The notes under the pieces: model-generated
The model's input: the letters and a program-made list of their open reading frames with translations, nothing else
What the model was told of the DNA's origin: nothing
Database searches by the model: none
Origin: Bacteroidota bacterium
GTDB lineage: Bacteria > Bacteroidota > Bacteroidia > Chitinophagales > Chitinophagaceae
Length of the DNA: 53,328 nucleotides
Reading direction: 5' to 3'
NCBI GenBank assembly: GCA_016868455.1
Contig: VGGV01000017.1
Coordinates: forward strand, 1 to 53,328
Made by a program: the position numbers and the translations under genes
In this document: positions 26,798-34,563 of the stretch, in pieces
How positions within the stretch are numbered: the stretch's first letter is position 1
Layout of the letters: each line of letters starts with the position of its first letter

Positions 26798-27545
26798 AGC
26801 CATACTGATTGATGATGAACCGGCCGCCCGGCGGCTGATGAAAAGCCTGCTGCAGGAATACCGTGACCTGGTGGAAGTGATTGGTGAAGCGGCCAGCGGG
26901 GAAGAGGCCCTGGAAAAGATTGAATCACTAAAACCGGATTTGATATTTCTGGATATACAGATGCCTGACCTTACCGGCTTTGAAGTGATAGAAAGGATGG
27001 AACACCGGCCGGATATTATTTTCACCACAGCATATGAACAATATGCCATCAAAGCCTTTGAAACTTTCTCCATTGACTATTTGCTGAAACCGATTAAAGA
27101 AGAACGGCTGCAGATAAGCATGGAAAAACTGAAAAAATACGATAAGCTGAGCGCAGGCATTGATATTTCAGGGTTGCAGCAAATGATAGAACAGCTAAAG
27201 GCCCCGCATAAGGCCACGGCACTGCCGGTAAGAAGCGGCGACCGCATCAACCTCCTGAAATTTGAAAATATCAGCTACCTGGAGGCGAATGACAAATATG
27301 TTTTCATTCATACCATTGACGGGCAAAAGCACCTGACCGATCAATCCCTTACTGTGCTGGAGGGTAAACTGCCTTCGCAATTTTACCGGGTTCAAAAGTC
27401 TTTTATAATTAATAAGGAGCGTATTAAAGAAATGCATAAGCATTTCAATGGGCGGTATTTGTTTATCATGGAAGATAAAAACCTCACCAAGATCACTTCC
27501 GGCCGCACTTACCAGGAAGGGATTAAAGCAGAGTTCAATTTGTAA
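26781..27545 (+). CDS. LytTR-family response regulator
   Basis: The 254-residue protein has a receiver domain with the phospho-acceptor Asp in LIFLDIQMPD (about residue 56) and conserved DDE at the N-terminus and K in LLKPI. A LytTR DNA-binding domain occupies about residues 148-250 (RINLLKFENISYLEANDKYV, FYRVQKSFIINK). Such regulators bind pairs of direct repeats at target promoters. It partners with the kinase that overlaps its start. The target genes cannot be determined here; the downstream neighbourhood was disturbed by insertion. Confidence 0.93.
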   Translation: MSKLFKAILIDDEPAARRLMKSLLQEYRDLVEVIGEAASGEEALEKIESLKPDLIFLDIQMPDLTGFEVIERMEHRPDIIFTTAYEQYAIKAFETFSIDYLLKPIKEERLQISMEKLKKYDKLSAGIDISGLQQMIEQLKAPHKATALPVRSGDRINLLKFENISYLEANDKYVFIHTIDGQKHLTDQSLTVLEGKLPSQFYRVQKSFIINKERIKEMHKHFNGRYLFIMEDKNLTKITSGRTYQEGIKAEFNL

Positions 27546-27701
27546 GCTGCATTACCTTTCGCTTCAATTTTCCTGCATTTCGGACATTTATAACCACATC
27601 TGGCAGGAGCATTACATTTTCCTCTCTTTCCAAACTCTACGTTTGTCCCATCAAAGCGAAAAAAAGTTTGAACAAGATTTATAAACCATTTAACGGCTTT
27701 A

Positions 27702-28430
27702 ATGGCGTTTTATAACAATAACCAGCCGGGAATTGATGATGCCAAAACAGTAAGAGATAGCAATGAATATAAGCAGCATATAGAATCTTTGAAGAAGATT
27801 AGTGAAATAATGGGGCTGTCTATTAAAAATATTGAAAGTACAATCGGTGGATTTGAAAATAATAAGGGTGAAAAAATAACAGAAGTTTCAAATCGAATCC
27901 ATTTAGATGAATCAGTTTCATTAGAGGATGCTGAAAAATTGGCGGCTGTTATTGGGGCGACAAGACCAGAAATACAAGAATCTACTATTGCGGCAAAATA
28001 TATAGAACATGGGAAAGATAATCAAACAGCTATTGAATTAGAAATACCCGTTGATGATATAAACAAAGCTATTATAGCATTAAGAAAATCAGGCATTAAT
28101 GACTATGAAATATCCGAAGATAATAAATCTATAAAAATACTTGATTTTTCAAACGGTAAAGACGATGATTTTTCAAATAATATTATTAACTTTACAAACA
28201 ATCTTACAAGAGATGGAATCAAATTCAAAGAACCCCAATACAGAGCCATTGAGTCAAAATATGTTGACCCACAAAGGCGTTCCGAATTACTTACACATCT
28301 TGAAAGCGAAGCCGGTCAACGACAAAGTGGGTCAGACCTTCATAACCTCTACAAAGAAGCAAAAGAAAAATCAGACAAATTCTTAAGCGAAACTCCCCAC
28401 AATAAAGAAAAACAATCCCCGGGCAGAGTT
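27702..28430 (+). CDS. AT-rich hypothetical gene, 3' end lost at a junction
   Basis: I do not recognise this protein. The frame opens at ATG 27702 and reads to 28580, but codons from about 28425 onward lie out of frame over a beta-barrel remnant and are not original. The visible protein of about 240 residues is acidic, Asn- and Lys-rich and probably helical (EYKQHIESLKKISEIMGLSI, RSELLTHLESEAGQRQ). The DNA is clearly more AT-rich than its neighbours, suggesting acquisition by transfer. It has no signal peptide or membrane segment. Its 3' end is fused to an unrelated gene, so it is probably itself incomplete. Confidence 0.55.
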
Positions 28431-28755
28431 AAGCGGCTTTTACAGAACGCCTGGCGTGGAAGGTGTATTCAGGATAAAAGGCTTTGGAATGATGAACATG
28501 GGCTTCAGCAAACAGGTAATGAAAGGGAAAGGTACATTCAGGCTTTCCTTCCGGGATATATTGTATACCCAGAAGATTAAAGGCGATATAAAATACAGTA
28601 ATATTGATGCCGCCTTCCAGCAAAGAAGAGACTCAAGACAGGTTGCCCTTGGCTTTACTTACAGGTTTAATAAAGGAAAACTGAACGGAAACGGTCAGAA
28701 AAGAAAAACCGGAGCCGATGATGAAAAGAACAGGGTAAACACCGGCGAAAACTGA
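28425..28755 (+). pseudogene. 3' remnant of an outer-membrane beta-barrel gene
   Basis: In frame 1, the sequence reads AELSGFYRTPGVEGVF, then NMGFSKQVMKGKGTFRLSFRDILYTQ, and SNIDAAFQQRRDSRQVALGFTYRF. It ends with a charged tail (GADDEKNRVNTGEN) and TGA. This is the characteristic C-terminus of large (about 800 residue) TonB-dependent-receptor-like outer-membrane beta-barrel proteins in Chitinophagaceae. Everything upstream (over 700 codons) is missing and replaced by the AT-rich ORF. No start codon or promoter is plausible. Confidence 0.75.
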
Positions 28756-28784
28756 TCTGTTGACCATTAATCTTTATTCTTGCA

Positions 28785-28820
28785 GAAGTCTTTCCGGAGG
28801 GGAAGACTTCTTTATTTTTG
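28785..28820 (+). terminator. Hairpin terminator overlapping a promoter box
   Basis: GAAGTCTT (28785-28792) pairs with AAGACTTC (28803-28810) and is followed by TTTATTTTTG. The same bases 28813-28820 (TATTTTTG) fit the TAnnTTTG -7 element for the YajQ gene that starts 25 nt later. So one segment can end the beta-barrel transcript and start the next. Confidence 0.6.
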
Positions 28821-28844
28821 TTGCGGGACCAAAACCTTTCTGTT

Positions 28845-29336
28845 ATGCCTTCCTTTGATATTGTAAGCAAGGTGGATGCCCAGGCGCTGGACAATGCTGT
28901 GAATGTAACCACCAAAGAAATCACCAACCGGTTTGATTTTAAAGGCAGCCATGTGGTAATTGACCTTGACAAAAAAGAATACCTGCTTAAAATAGAAACC
29001 GGGGACGATATGAAAATGCGACAGCTTATAGATGTGCTGATCAGCCGGGCGCACAAACAGGGGATTGCTCCCGAAGCTTTTGATGCTTCCAAAGAGGGGG
29101 CGCAAAGCGGCAAGGTGTGGAAGAAGGAAGTGAAAGTGAGAAATGGCCTGGCACAGGAGGATGCCAAAAAGATCGTTAAGCTGATAAAGGAATCAGGTCT
29201 GAAAGTGCAGGCCGCTATTAATGATGATTTGGTAAGGGTGACCGGGAAAAAAATTGATGACCTGCAGGCCGTTATCCAGCTTTGCAAAAATACCTCTCTG
29301 GGAATTCCTTTACAATATGTCAATATGAGGAGTTAA
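28845..29336 (+). CDS. yajQ: YajQ-family nucleotide-binding protein
   Basis: The 163-residue protein belongs to the UPF0234/YajQ family, which has two ferredoxin-like lobes and in some bacteria binds cyclic di-GMP. The start at ATG 28845 gives the canonical MPSFDIVSKVDAQALDNAVN. The family core EITNRFDFKGSH and the C-terminal PLQYVNMR are present. The open frame extends 9 codons upstream, but that overlaps the promoter box. It appears monocistronic. Confidence 0.95.
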   Translation: MPSFDIVSKVDAQALDNAVNVTTKEITNRFDFKGSHVVIDLDKKEYLLKIETGDDMKMRQLIDVLISRAHKQGIAPEAFDASKEGAQSGKVWKKEVKVRNGLAQEDAKKIVKLIKESGLKVQAAINDDLVRVTGKKIDDLQAVIQLCKNTSLGIPLQYVNMRS

Positions 29337-29388
29337 AGGATACTGGAATCTGAATAACCTCCTTTTCTATGTTAATAACTAAGTGTAA

Positions 29389-29583
29389 AACAGGTGCATA
29401 TCAAAAGATGGAAAAATTTGGATACCGGTAGCGCAGGAAGCTATATTTGACCTACAACTGCACGGAATTTTAGCAATAAAAGGAAGTGCGGGAGAGACGG
29501 AAACCCCTCAAAAGGTGGAAGTGTCTCCGGGAGCGACGGAAACCCCTCAAAAGGCGGAAGTAACTCCAGAAAGCGTCGGGTAG
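29389..29583 (+). pseudogene. Start-less ORF fragment with 13-residue repeats
   Basis: After a TAA at 29386-29388 the frame is open for 64 codons without a usable start, ending at TAG 29581-29583. It reads DGKIWIPVAQEAIFDLQLHG and then near-repeats GETETPQKVEVSP and GATETPQKAEVTP. It may be the tail of a lost gene whose end was overwritten by a dispersed repeat. I do not recognise the family. The antisense proline-rich ORF over it is a shadow. Confidence 0.35.
29482..29580. repeat. 39-bp direct repeat (two and a half units)
   Basis: ACGGAAACCCCTCAAAAGG occurs at about 29497 and 29536, 39 nt apart, with a decayed third unit beginning at 29556 (GGAAGTAACTCC). The period preserves reading frame. 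Confidence 0.6.
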
Positions 29584-29648
29584 GTAACCCAAGCGAAAGC
29601 AAGGGATACAGACTGGGCGCTTTCATCTTTTTATCCCCGCTGATAAGA

Positions 29649-29680
29649 TTTGTCAGAGAGCCTTTTACTGGCTATCTTCG
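29649..29680 (+). promoter_or_regulatory. Possible promoter of rpmE2
   Basis: TTTG (29649-29652), a 20-nt spacer and TATCTTCG (29673-29680, one mismatch to TAnnTTTG). It leaves a leader of about 100 nt before the L31 start. Confidence 0.45.
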
Positions 29681-29746
29681 CCGCCCTCCGCAAGGAGTCC
29701 TTTGGACAAAATTATCTATTCATTCATACGGCAAAATCCGTGTGAC

Positions 29747-29766
29747 CCTGTCTGACGGCAGGCAGG
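29747..29766 (+). other. Stem-loop in the L31 leader
   Basis: CCTGTCTG-ACGG-CAGGCAGG forms an 8-bp stem with one G-U pair, ending 19 nt before the L31 start codon. It could fold in the leader and control L31 synthesis, or it could simply be a dispersed palindrome. Confidence 0.4.
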
Positions 29767-29785
29767 CTTTAAAAATCATAGTATT

Positions 29786-30040
29786 ATGAAAAAAGGAATC
29801 CATCCCGATCATTATCGGTTAGTTGTTTTCAAAGACATGAGTAATGGCCATACCTTTCTGAGCCGGTCCACCGCTGCCTCCAAGGAGACAGTGAAATGGG
29901 AAGATGGTAAGGAATACCCGCTTGTAAAGCTGGAAATATCCAACACTTCACATCCTTTCTTTACGGGTAAAAATGTGCTGGTGGATACAGCGGGCCGTAT
30001 TGACAAGTTCAAAAAGAAATACGCCAAAAAAGCAGAATAA
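29786..30040 (+). CDS. rpmE2: 50S ribosomal protein L31 type B
   Basis: The 84-residue protein is the zinc-free (type B) L31 of the large ribosomal subunit. It starts [21 protein letters not shown] and contains [34 protein letters not shown], typical of type B (pieces: [21 protein letters not shown]). It lacks the CxxC pair of type A L31. In many bacteria, type B L31 replaces type A under zinc limitation. A strong terminator follows at 30103. Confidence 0.96.
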   Translation: MKKGIHPDHYRLVVFKDMSNGHTFLSRSTAASKETVKWEDGKEYPLVKLEISNTSHPFFTGKNVLVDTAGRIDKFKKKYAKKAE

Positions 30041-30102
30041 TATTAAATTGTGCAGAGCTTGGAGCGAAAGCTTCAGGTTTTGTTTTTCATGGCTATACTT
30101 TA

Positions 30103-30134
30103 GACCTCCTGACTCTTCAGGGGGTCTTTTTTTT
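30103..30134 (+). terminator. Rho-independent terminator of rpmE2
   Basis: GACCTCCTGA-CTCT-TCAGGGGGTC (one G-U pair) is followed by eight Ts. Confidence 0.92.
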
Positions 30135-30163
30135 CAGGGTTAAATCATAATAACACAAAAATA

Positions 30164-30706
30164 TTATTGAACGGGTTCCATATCCTTCCTGAGGATAAAA
30201 CCACTGGTAACCTCTTTCCCGTTATCAAAGCTTACTTCTGCAAAGTTTTTAAGAAGCCGGTTGCTGGTAACCATATTTCCTTTTACCAGGTAACCTTTTC
30301 TGTGCGGGCCGCCCAATTTGGGATTATCATAGAAATAAGTTTTTAAAGCGGTTACTTTCCATTTTTTTTGTTCGTCTGTGTTTTCATAGCTGAATTTGTC
30401 AAAAGTTATTTCACCCAGTTCAGTTGCATCTATCTCGGTGTTTTTAAATGTGGCTTCCATAGCCAGCGAGTTAAAATGACTGGAAGATTCTTTAAGGAGC
30501 ACCCATTTCTTCTTCAGTCTATTCCACGCAAATTGATACTCATATGCCCAGCGCCAGCTGCTTCCCCCGTAAAATGCAAAGCTGAAACCACTGGTAGATA
30601 CGTCGAGACCCTGGTACGGGTCGCCGAAAGGCAATGGCTGGGGCTGCCCTGCAGCAGACAGCGAGATGGCTGCTGACAGCATAATGAAGGAACATATCCT
30701 TGTCAT
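30164..30706 (-). CDS. Secreted protein of unknown function
   Basis: A 180-residue protein with a clear signal peptide (MTRICSFIMLSAAISLSAAGQ). I do not recognise a named family. The C-terminal 50 residues (GYLVKGNMVTSNRLLKNF...) have the look of an SH3-like bacterial domain, and the middle has repeated beta-strand patterns with many aromatic residues. Start at ATG 30706 is preferred over the in-frame ATG 30724 because it places the signal peptide at the N-terminus. The neighbours (L31, another secreted unknown) do not suggest a function. Confidence 0.6.
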   Translation of the reverse strand: MTRICSFIMLSAAISLSAAGQPQPLPFGDPYQGLDVSTSGFSFAFYGGSSWRWAYEYQFAWNRLKKKWVLLKESSSHFNSLAMEATFKNTEIDATELGEITFDKFSYENTDEQKKWKVTALKTYFYDNPKLGGPHRKGYLVKGNMVTSNRLLKNFAEVSFDNGKEVTSGFILRKDMEPVQ

Positions 30707-30883
30707 TCCTTTGGTTTCAGACAAGATACATCAAATAACATTTTCGGATAGACACTATGCGGTCTGCATCATCCTCCTCAATGCTTCAAGCAGATATCGG
30801 CTCCGTAAGCAGGATAAAATACCGTCAAAAGGGTACAGGAAACTGCAGGCATGCAGGTAATTTGGAGCAGAAAAACGGATTAT

Positions 30884-31588
30884 ATGCGACTGATATGGGT
30901 AGTGCTATTTTTCAACAATTTGATCCAGGGCCAAAAGCCGGATTTTGGCAATGACAGCGCTGCCCTAAAAATTATGGACCGTCTGCCTGCGGCAGAGCCA
31001 TTTGATACCGCTCACCGGTGGAAAAAAGCAGCCGGCCCCTACCAATATATCATCCGTCAAAATGATTTGTATGATTATTTCGGCTGGCGCTTGTATGTAC
31101 TATACATGGATTTTGATTTTGCCAATTATCATATCCTGGGTATCAAACAATGCCGCCAATGCCTGGAATACTGCCGGCATGAAACCGGCGGATCTGAATG
31201 CCACAGAAATATCTGCAGAGAAGATTGGGTATGGCGAATGCGGGACAATAAAAAGGCCTTTACTGAAATACCTTCTGTTACATTTCCGGGGCATGCGGCC
31301 GGGTCATTGCCTGGCGGACAAAAATATTTTTTACACGATACTGTGATGGTGAAAGAAGAAGACAGTACGCTTGCCGCCTGGTACACTCATGCGGGAGGTG
31401 ATTGCTGTGCAAGATTTGAATACCGGCTATTCCGGGATAACTATTATCCTGCTGTCCTGCTCAAAGAATGGAATTATTATGGCGGCTGCCGGGCCGGCGG
31501 GTTTTGGGACTTTACCATCCGGTTTCAGAAACCACCCGGAACAGATTATTTTATTAAACGTACTATATTAATGGATAAACAGACGTAA
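30884..31588 (+). CDS. Secreted, cysteine-bearing protein of unknown function
   Basis: A 234-residue protein starting MRLIWVVLFFNN, with a short signal-like segment ending IQGQ. The middle contains a cluster of cysteines (CRQCLEYC, SECHRNIC) and later GGDCCARFEYR and YGGCRAGG. Such spacing suggests disulfides or metal binding. No known domain is recognised. The open frame starts 11 codons earlier at 30851, but those residues are hydrophilic. It is divergent from the secreted gene at 30706 with a small gap of about 180 nt. Confidence 0.5.
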   Translation: MRLIWVVLFFNNLIQGQKPDFGNDSAALKIMDRLPAAEPFDTAHRWKKAAGPYQYIIRQNDLYDYFGWRLYVLYMDFDFANYHILGIKQCRQCLEYCRHETGGSECHRNICREDWVWRMRDNKKAFTEIPSVTFPGHAAGSLPGGQKYFLHDTVMVKEEDSTLAAWYTHAGGDCCARFEYRLFRDNYYPAVLLKEWNYYGGCRAGGFWDFTIRFQKPPGTDYFIKRTILMDKQT

Positions 31589-31686
31589 TGCGCTAAAGAC
31601 CTGTGTTTTCCATTGTAGCCGGTTTCTCTAAATAGTATAATGCAGGCGGCGCCATAAAGTATATTGTCTGTACCCTGATAACATTA

Positions 31687-32406
31687 TTACAGTAATTGGC
31701 GTTTATATAATTGTATCGTATTCTCAAGGCCCAGATAAATGGCATCACAGATGAGAGCATGACCAATGCTTACTTCCAGCGTCCAGGGAATATGGGTTTT
31801 GAAATATTTCAGGTTGTGCAGGTCCAGGTCATGTCCGGCATTAATACCCAGGCCGAGTTCCCTTGCCTTTTCTGCAGCAGTACTATAGGCCGCTATAGCT
31901 TCCTGCTTTTTTCCCTGTGCGTAAAGTCTTGCATAATTCTCCGTGTACAGTTCAATTCTGTCTGTTCCGGTAGCTGCAGCTCCTTCCACCATTTGTATAT
32001 CGGGGTCGCAGAAGATGGAAGTACGGATACCCGCCTTTTTGAAAACGGTAATCATTTCCATGAGGTATTCCTTATACTTCAGGGTATCCCATCCGTGGTC
32101 GCTGGTCAGCTGGCCTTCTGCATCGGGAACAAGGGTTACCTGGCCGGGCTTTGTTTCCAGCACCAGGTCCACAAATTTTTGTTCCCGGCAGTTGCCTTCA
32201 ATATTGAACTCCGTGGTAATTATTTTTTTTATCTGCCGCACATCATCGTAACGGATATGGCGTTCATCCGGCCGGGGATGTACCGTAATGCCGTCGGCGC
32301 CAAACCGCTGTGCATCTCTGGCGGCTTTCAGCACATCAGGATTATTTCCTCCCCGGGCATTGCGCAGGGTGGCAAACTTGTTCAGGTTTACTGATAGGTT
32401 GGTCAT
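31687..32406 (-). CDS. pdxJ: Pyridoxine 5'-phosphate synthase
   Basis: The 239-residue TIM-barrel enzyme condenses 1-deoxy-D-xylulose 5-phosphate with 3-amino-1-hydroxyacetone phosphate to give PNP. Family motifs: LSVNLNKFATLRNARGG at the start, GADGITVHPRPDERHIR (about 35-50), TLVPDAEGQLTSDHGW, GTDRIELYTENYA and GINAGHDLDLHNL. The start codon (32404-32406) is only 4 nt from a TAACTTTG -7 element (32411-32418), so the transcript could be leaderless. Downstream lies nothing that looks co-transcribed. Confidence 0.97.
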   Translation of the reverse strand: MTNLSVNLNKFATLRNARGGNNPDVLKAARDAQRFGADGITVHPRPDERHIRYDDVRQIKKIITTEFNIEGNCREQKFVDLVLETKPGQVTLVPDAEGQLTSDHGWDTLKYKEYLMEMITVFKKAGIRTSIFCDPDIQMVEGAAATGTDRIELYTENYARLYAQGKKQEAIAAYSTAAEKARELGLGINAGHDLDLHNLKYFKTHIPWTLEVSIGHALICDAIYLGLENTIQLYKRQLL

Positions 32407-32410
32407 AAGC

Positions 32411-32418
32411 CAAAGTTA
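32411..32418 (-). promoter_or_regulatory. -7 element adjoining pdxJ start
   Basis: TAACTTTG on the minus strand ends 4 nt before the ATG. A -33 TTG was not found. Confidence 0.4.
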
Positions 32419-32427
32419 GCCGATGCA

Positions 32428-32460
32428 AAATAAACCCCCGCCTGCATAAGCAGTGCGGGG
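32428..32460 (-). terminator. Terminator between the broken T9SS gene and pdxJ
   Basis: CCCCGC and GCGGGG form the outer stem and CTGC-ATAA-GCAG the inner stem, with one bulged base. On the minus strand it is followed by GGTTTATTTTG. Confidence 0.7.
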
Positions 32461-32482
32461 CCTCTGCAACCTTGAAGAATGA

Positions 32483-33690
32483 CTATTGTTTGATGAGCAG
32501 CCTGTTTGTGCCCATTAAATTGCCGGCTGCATCCGTTACACTTAACTGATATATGCCCAGCGCAACATTCGGCGGTACAGACAGCATCATGTTGTTTTCT
32601 CCTGTCAGAATATTTTTTAATTCCTTTTTTATCATTCTGCCTTTTATGTCATACAGCGATATAGTTACGGCTTGCTGTACCGGTGAAAATAAAATGGCAT
32701 GGATATAGTCCCGTGCCGGGTTGGGGTAGGTCTGCAAGCTCTTACCTGCATTTTCTGCCTGCAACCGGACAATATTTGAGTATTTAAACTGGTCATTTGC
32801 ATCCACCTGCCTGAGACGGTACAGCAGAAGCCGGCCGCGGGGGTTTATGTCTTGATACAAATAATGCAGGGGCTGATAGCTGAAACCTGCTGCTGCCACC
32901 GTACCTGTTTTTTCCCATCCTGTACCGCTGTTTCTTTCAATTTCAAAATACGCTGAGTTGTTTTCCTGCCGGGTGGCCCATTTCAATAATACGTCCGGGT
33001 CCTGACGATAGCCGCTGAAATCCGTAAGGCTTACCGGTAAGGTGGACTGCAGGAACGAAACTGAGCCAATGGCAATTGATTGAGAAGCCGGGTTGGAGGT
33101 GGTTCCCGGAAGATTGTCGTAGCGGACAGTAACTGTATTCATGACGGCTGAACCAAAATTGACAGTAATAGTACCCCGCTGATGATTAAAAAATTAGGAT
33201 CGGTAACCGGATCATACTTTGTGATGGTGGGCAAATAATTTGTACTGCCATCACTTCCCGTAACAGTCACCCTGTCAAAATAGGAATTGCTGTTCGGATC
33301 GTTTTTATCGATATCTGCAATGCGAAACACCACGTTAGTGGTCATAGCCGTGAAACTCAGTACGATGGTGGTATAGCTGCTGGTGTTGGTGTAGTTGGGT
33401 GTTACCTGAATACGGTTACTGGCGCCGGGTATGGTAAATACTGCACCAGCAACAGTAGGTGTTTGGGCGCCCGAAGAACCCATGGCCGCCATAAAAGCAC
33501 CGCTGCCCGTCATACTTACTGTTGCAGTACAACTAATGCTGTTTCCGCCAATATTAGGAGCGGTTCTGCTGAGGTCTCCATTGCCTCATGCAGGACTAAA
33601 AGAAGATGACCAGTTAAGATTGATTTGACTGAACAGGGACGGGCAGGACAATAAAATGCCTGTACCTGTAATGAGGATGGTTTTTCTCAT
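32483..33690 (-). pseudogene. T9SS cargo gene, broken by a stop and a frameshift
   Basis: The reading frame starts at ATG 33690 with a signal peptide (MRKTILITGTGILLSCPSLF). It is stopped by TGA at 33586-33588 in the context SPA-(W)-GNGD, where Trp (TGG) fits. It continues to about 33177, where one base is missing: with an additional C in the CCCC run 33174-33177, it reads ISGGTITVNFGSAV and joins the last 219 codons. The C-terminus (TYPNPARDYIHAILF... LLIKQ) is a type A T9SS sorting domain, after a LPVSLTDFSGYRQ linker. The function is otherwise unknown. Two independent lesions imply a non-functional gene unless both are sequencing errors. Confidence 0.78.
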
Positions 33691-33882
33691 AACAAGAATA
33701 ATGGATAATAGCCCAATCAAACGCTAAAGGGATACACTTAGTATTTTTTAAGTAATTTAAATTAAACGGGGCTCAACTTTGTAAATGTTACCAGCGCTGC
33801 CGGTATCAATGCCCCTAACCGTACCAGTTACATGATTGGCGTAAACACTTAGATGGCATATAACTAATTCACATACAGATAT

Positions 33883-34500
33883 TTAGATCTCCTTCCAGGT
33901 GTGATCTGCAAGTAACTGTACGGCGGCTATAAACCGTTTGAAAGGGCCGCTATCACCCCATTCTTTTGGCGAAACCAAAGAAAGCATACAGCTGTTATCA
34001 TTTTTTTTCATAGAGATAATACACCTGGCCGATATTGGGTTTGAAAGACATTTTTGCACCGTAGATCATCAGGGAAAGCTCTTTTCTTTTTTGTATTTCA
34101 TGCGCCTGCAGGGCCAGCAGTTCAATTTGCTTGCGGATCTGCTCCAGTTGCATATTGGTCTGTTCCTCCATGGCAGTAAGGGCCTTGTGTTTTATCACCC
34201 CTTCCTCGTTGGGCTTTACAACGGCGCCGGATACAGCCGCCGTATAGGGAAGCACACTCAACTGCTTGTGATAGATCTCTGAGTTGGTATAAGGACTGCC
34301 ATCTTTCCTGAAACCCTGCCGGGTAATTTTTTAAATAACCGTTTGGCATTATTTCATGCACAATATGCAGAACAGTTTCGCCTTTTTTATAAAAATGAAT
34401 TTCGAAAGTGCTACTGTCGGGAAAAACCACCTGTACTTTGTCGGCCAGCCGGTAGTTATCGGCCTGGTGATCGCTGACCCCGATAACTATCGGGGTATTA
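33883..34500 (-). pseudogene. DUF2452-domain gene with two frameshifts
   Basis: Three pieces in different frames make one plausible protein. The N-terminal piece runs to NYPAGF (frame from at least 34490). Near 34304-34312 a one-base shift is needed to read KDGSPYTNSEIYHKQ. The middle piece reads VLPYTAAVSGAVV and ALTAMEEQTNMQLEQIRKQIELLA. At the eight-T run 34001-34008, one base fewer gives YLYEKNDNSCMLSLVSPKEWG and ends DHTWKEI at TAA 33883-33885. The last two parts match the DUF2452 family. The exact start is unclear; an 18-bp palindrome sits at the 5' end (34478-34495). Function unknown. Confidence 0.7.
34478..34495. repeat. Perfect 18-bp palindrome
   Basis: CCCCGATA-AC-TATCGGGG is an 8-bp perfect inverted repeat with a 2-nt loop, lying in the 5' part of the DUF2452 pseudogene. 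It resembles small dispersed palindromes. Confidence 0.6.
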
Positions 34501-34563
34501 AATCCGCCGGCATTCGGTAAAGCGCAGGGCTTTCAGTTATCTTTATACCCGAATATTTCCTTC

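Larger units (their letters stand above)
29337..29785. other. 449-nt intergenic region with a repeat-bearing ORF remnant
   Basis: No intact gene is visible here. It contains a start-less open frame with 39-nt repeats (29389-29583), a possible promoter at 29649-29680 for rpmE2, and a stem-loop (29747-29766) in the L31 leader. Confidence 0.6.

Noticed and set aside
28431-28580. C-terminal tail of the 27702 ORF (RVKRLLQNAWRG and onward) as native protein
   Set aside because: These codons overlap, in another frame, a well-matching beta-barrel C-terminus, so the tail is an accident of the junction.
29441-29626. Minus-strand proline-rich 61-codon ORF (LPPFEGFPSLP repeats)
   Set aside because: It is the antisense of the 39-bp repeats; the plus frame keeps a more protein-like sequence upstream of the repeats.
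29337-29785. Riboswitch in the region before rpmE2
   Set aside because: The visible hairpin does not match any riboswitch class that I know; only a simple leader structure is supported.
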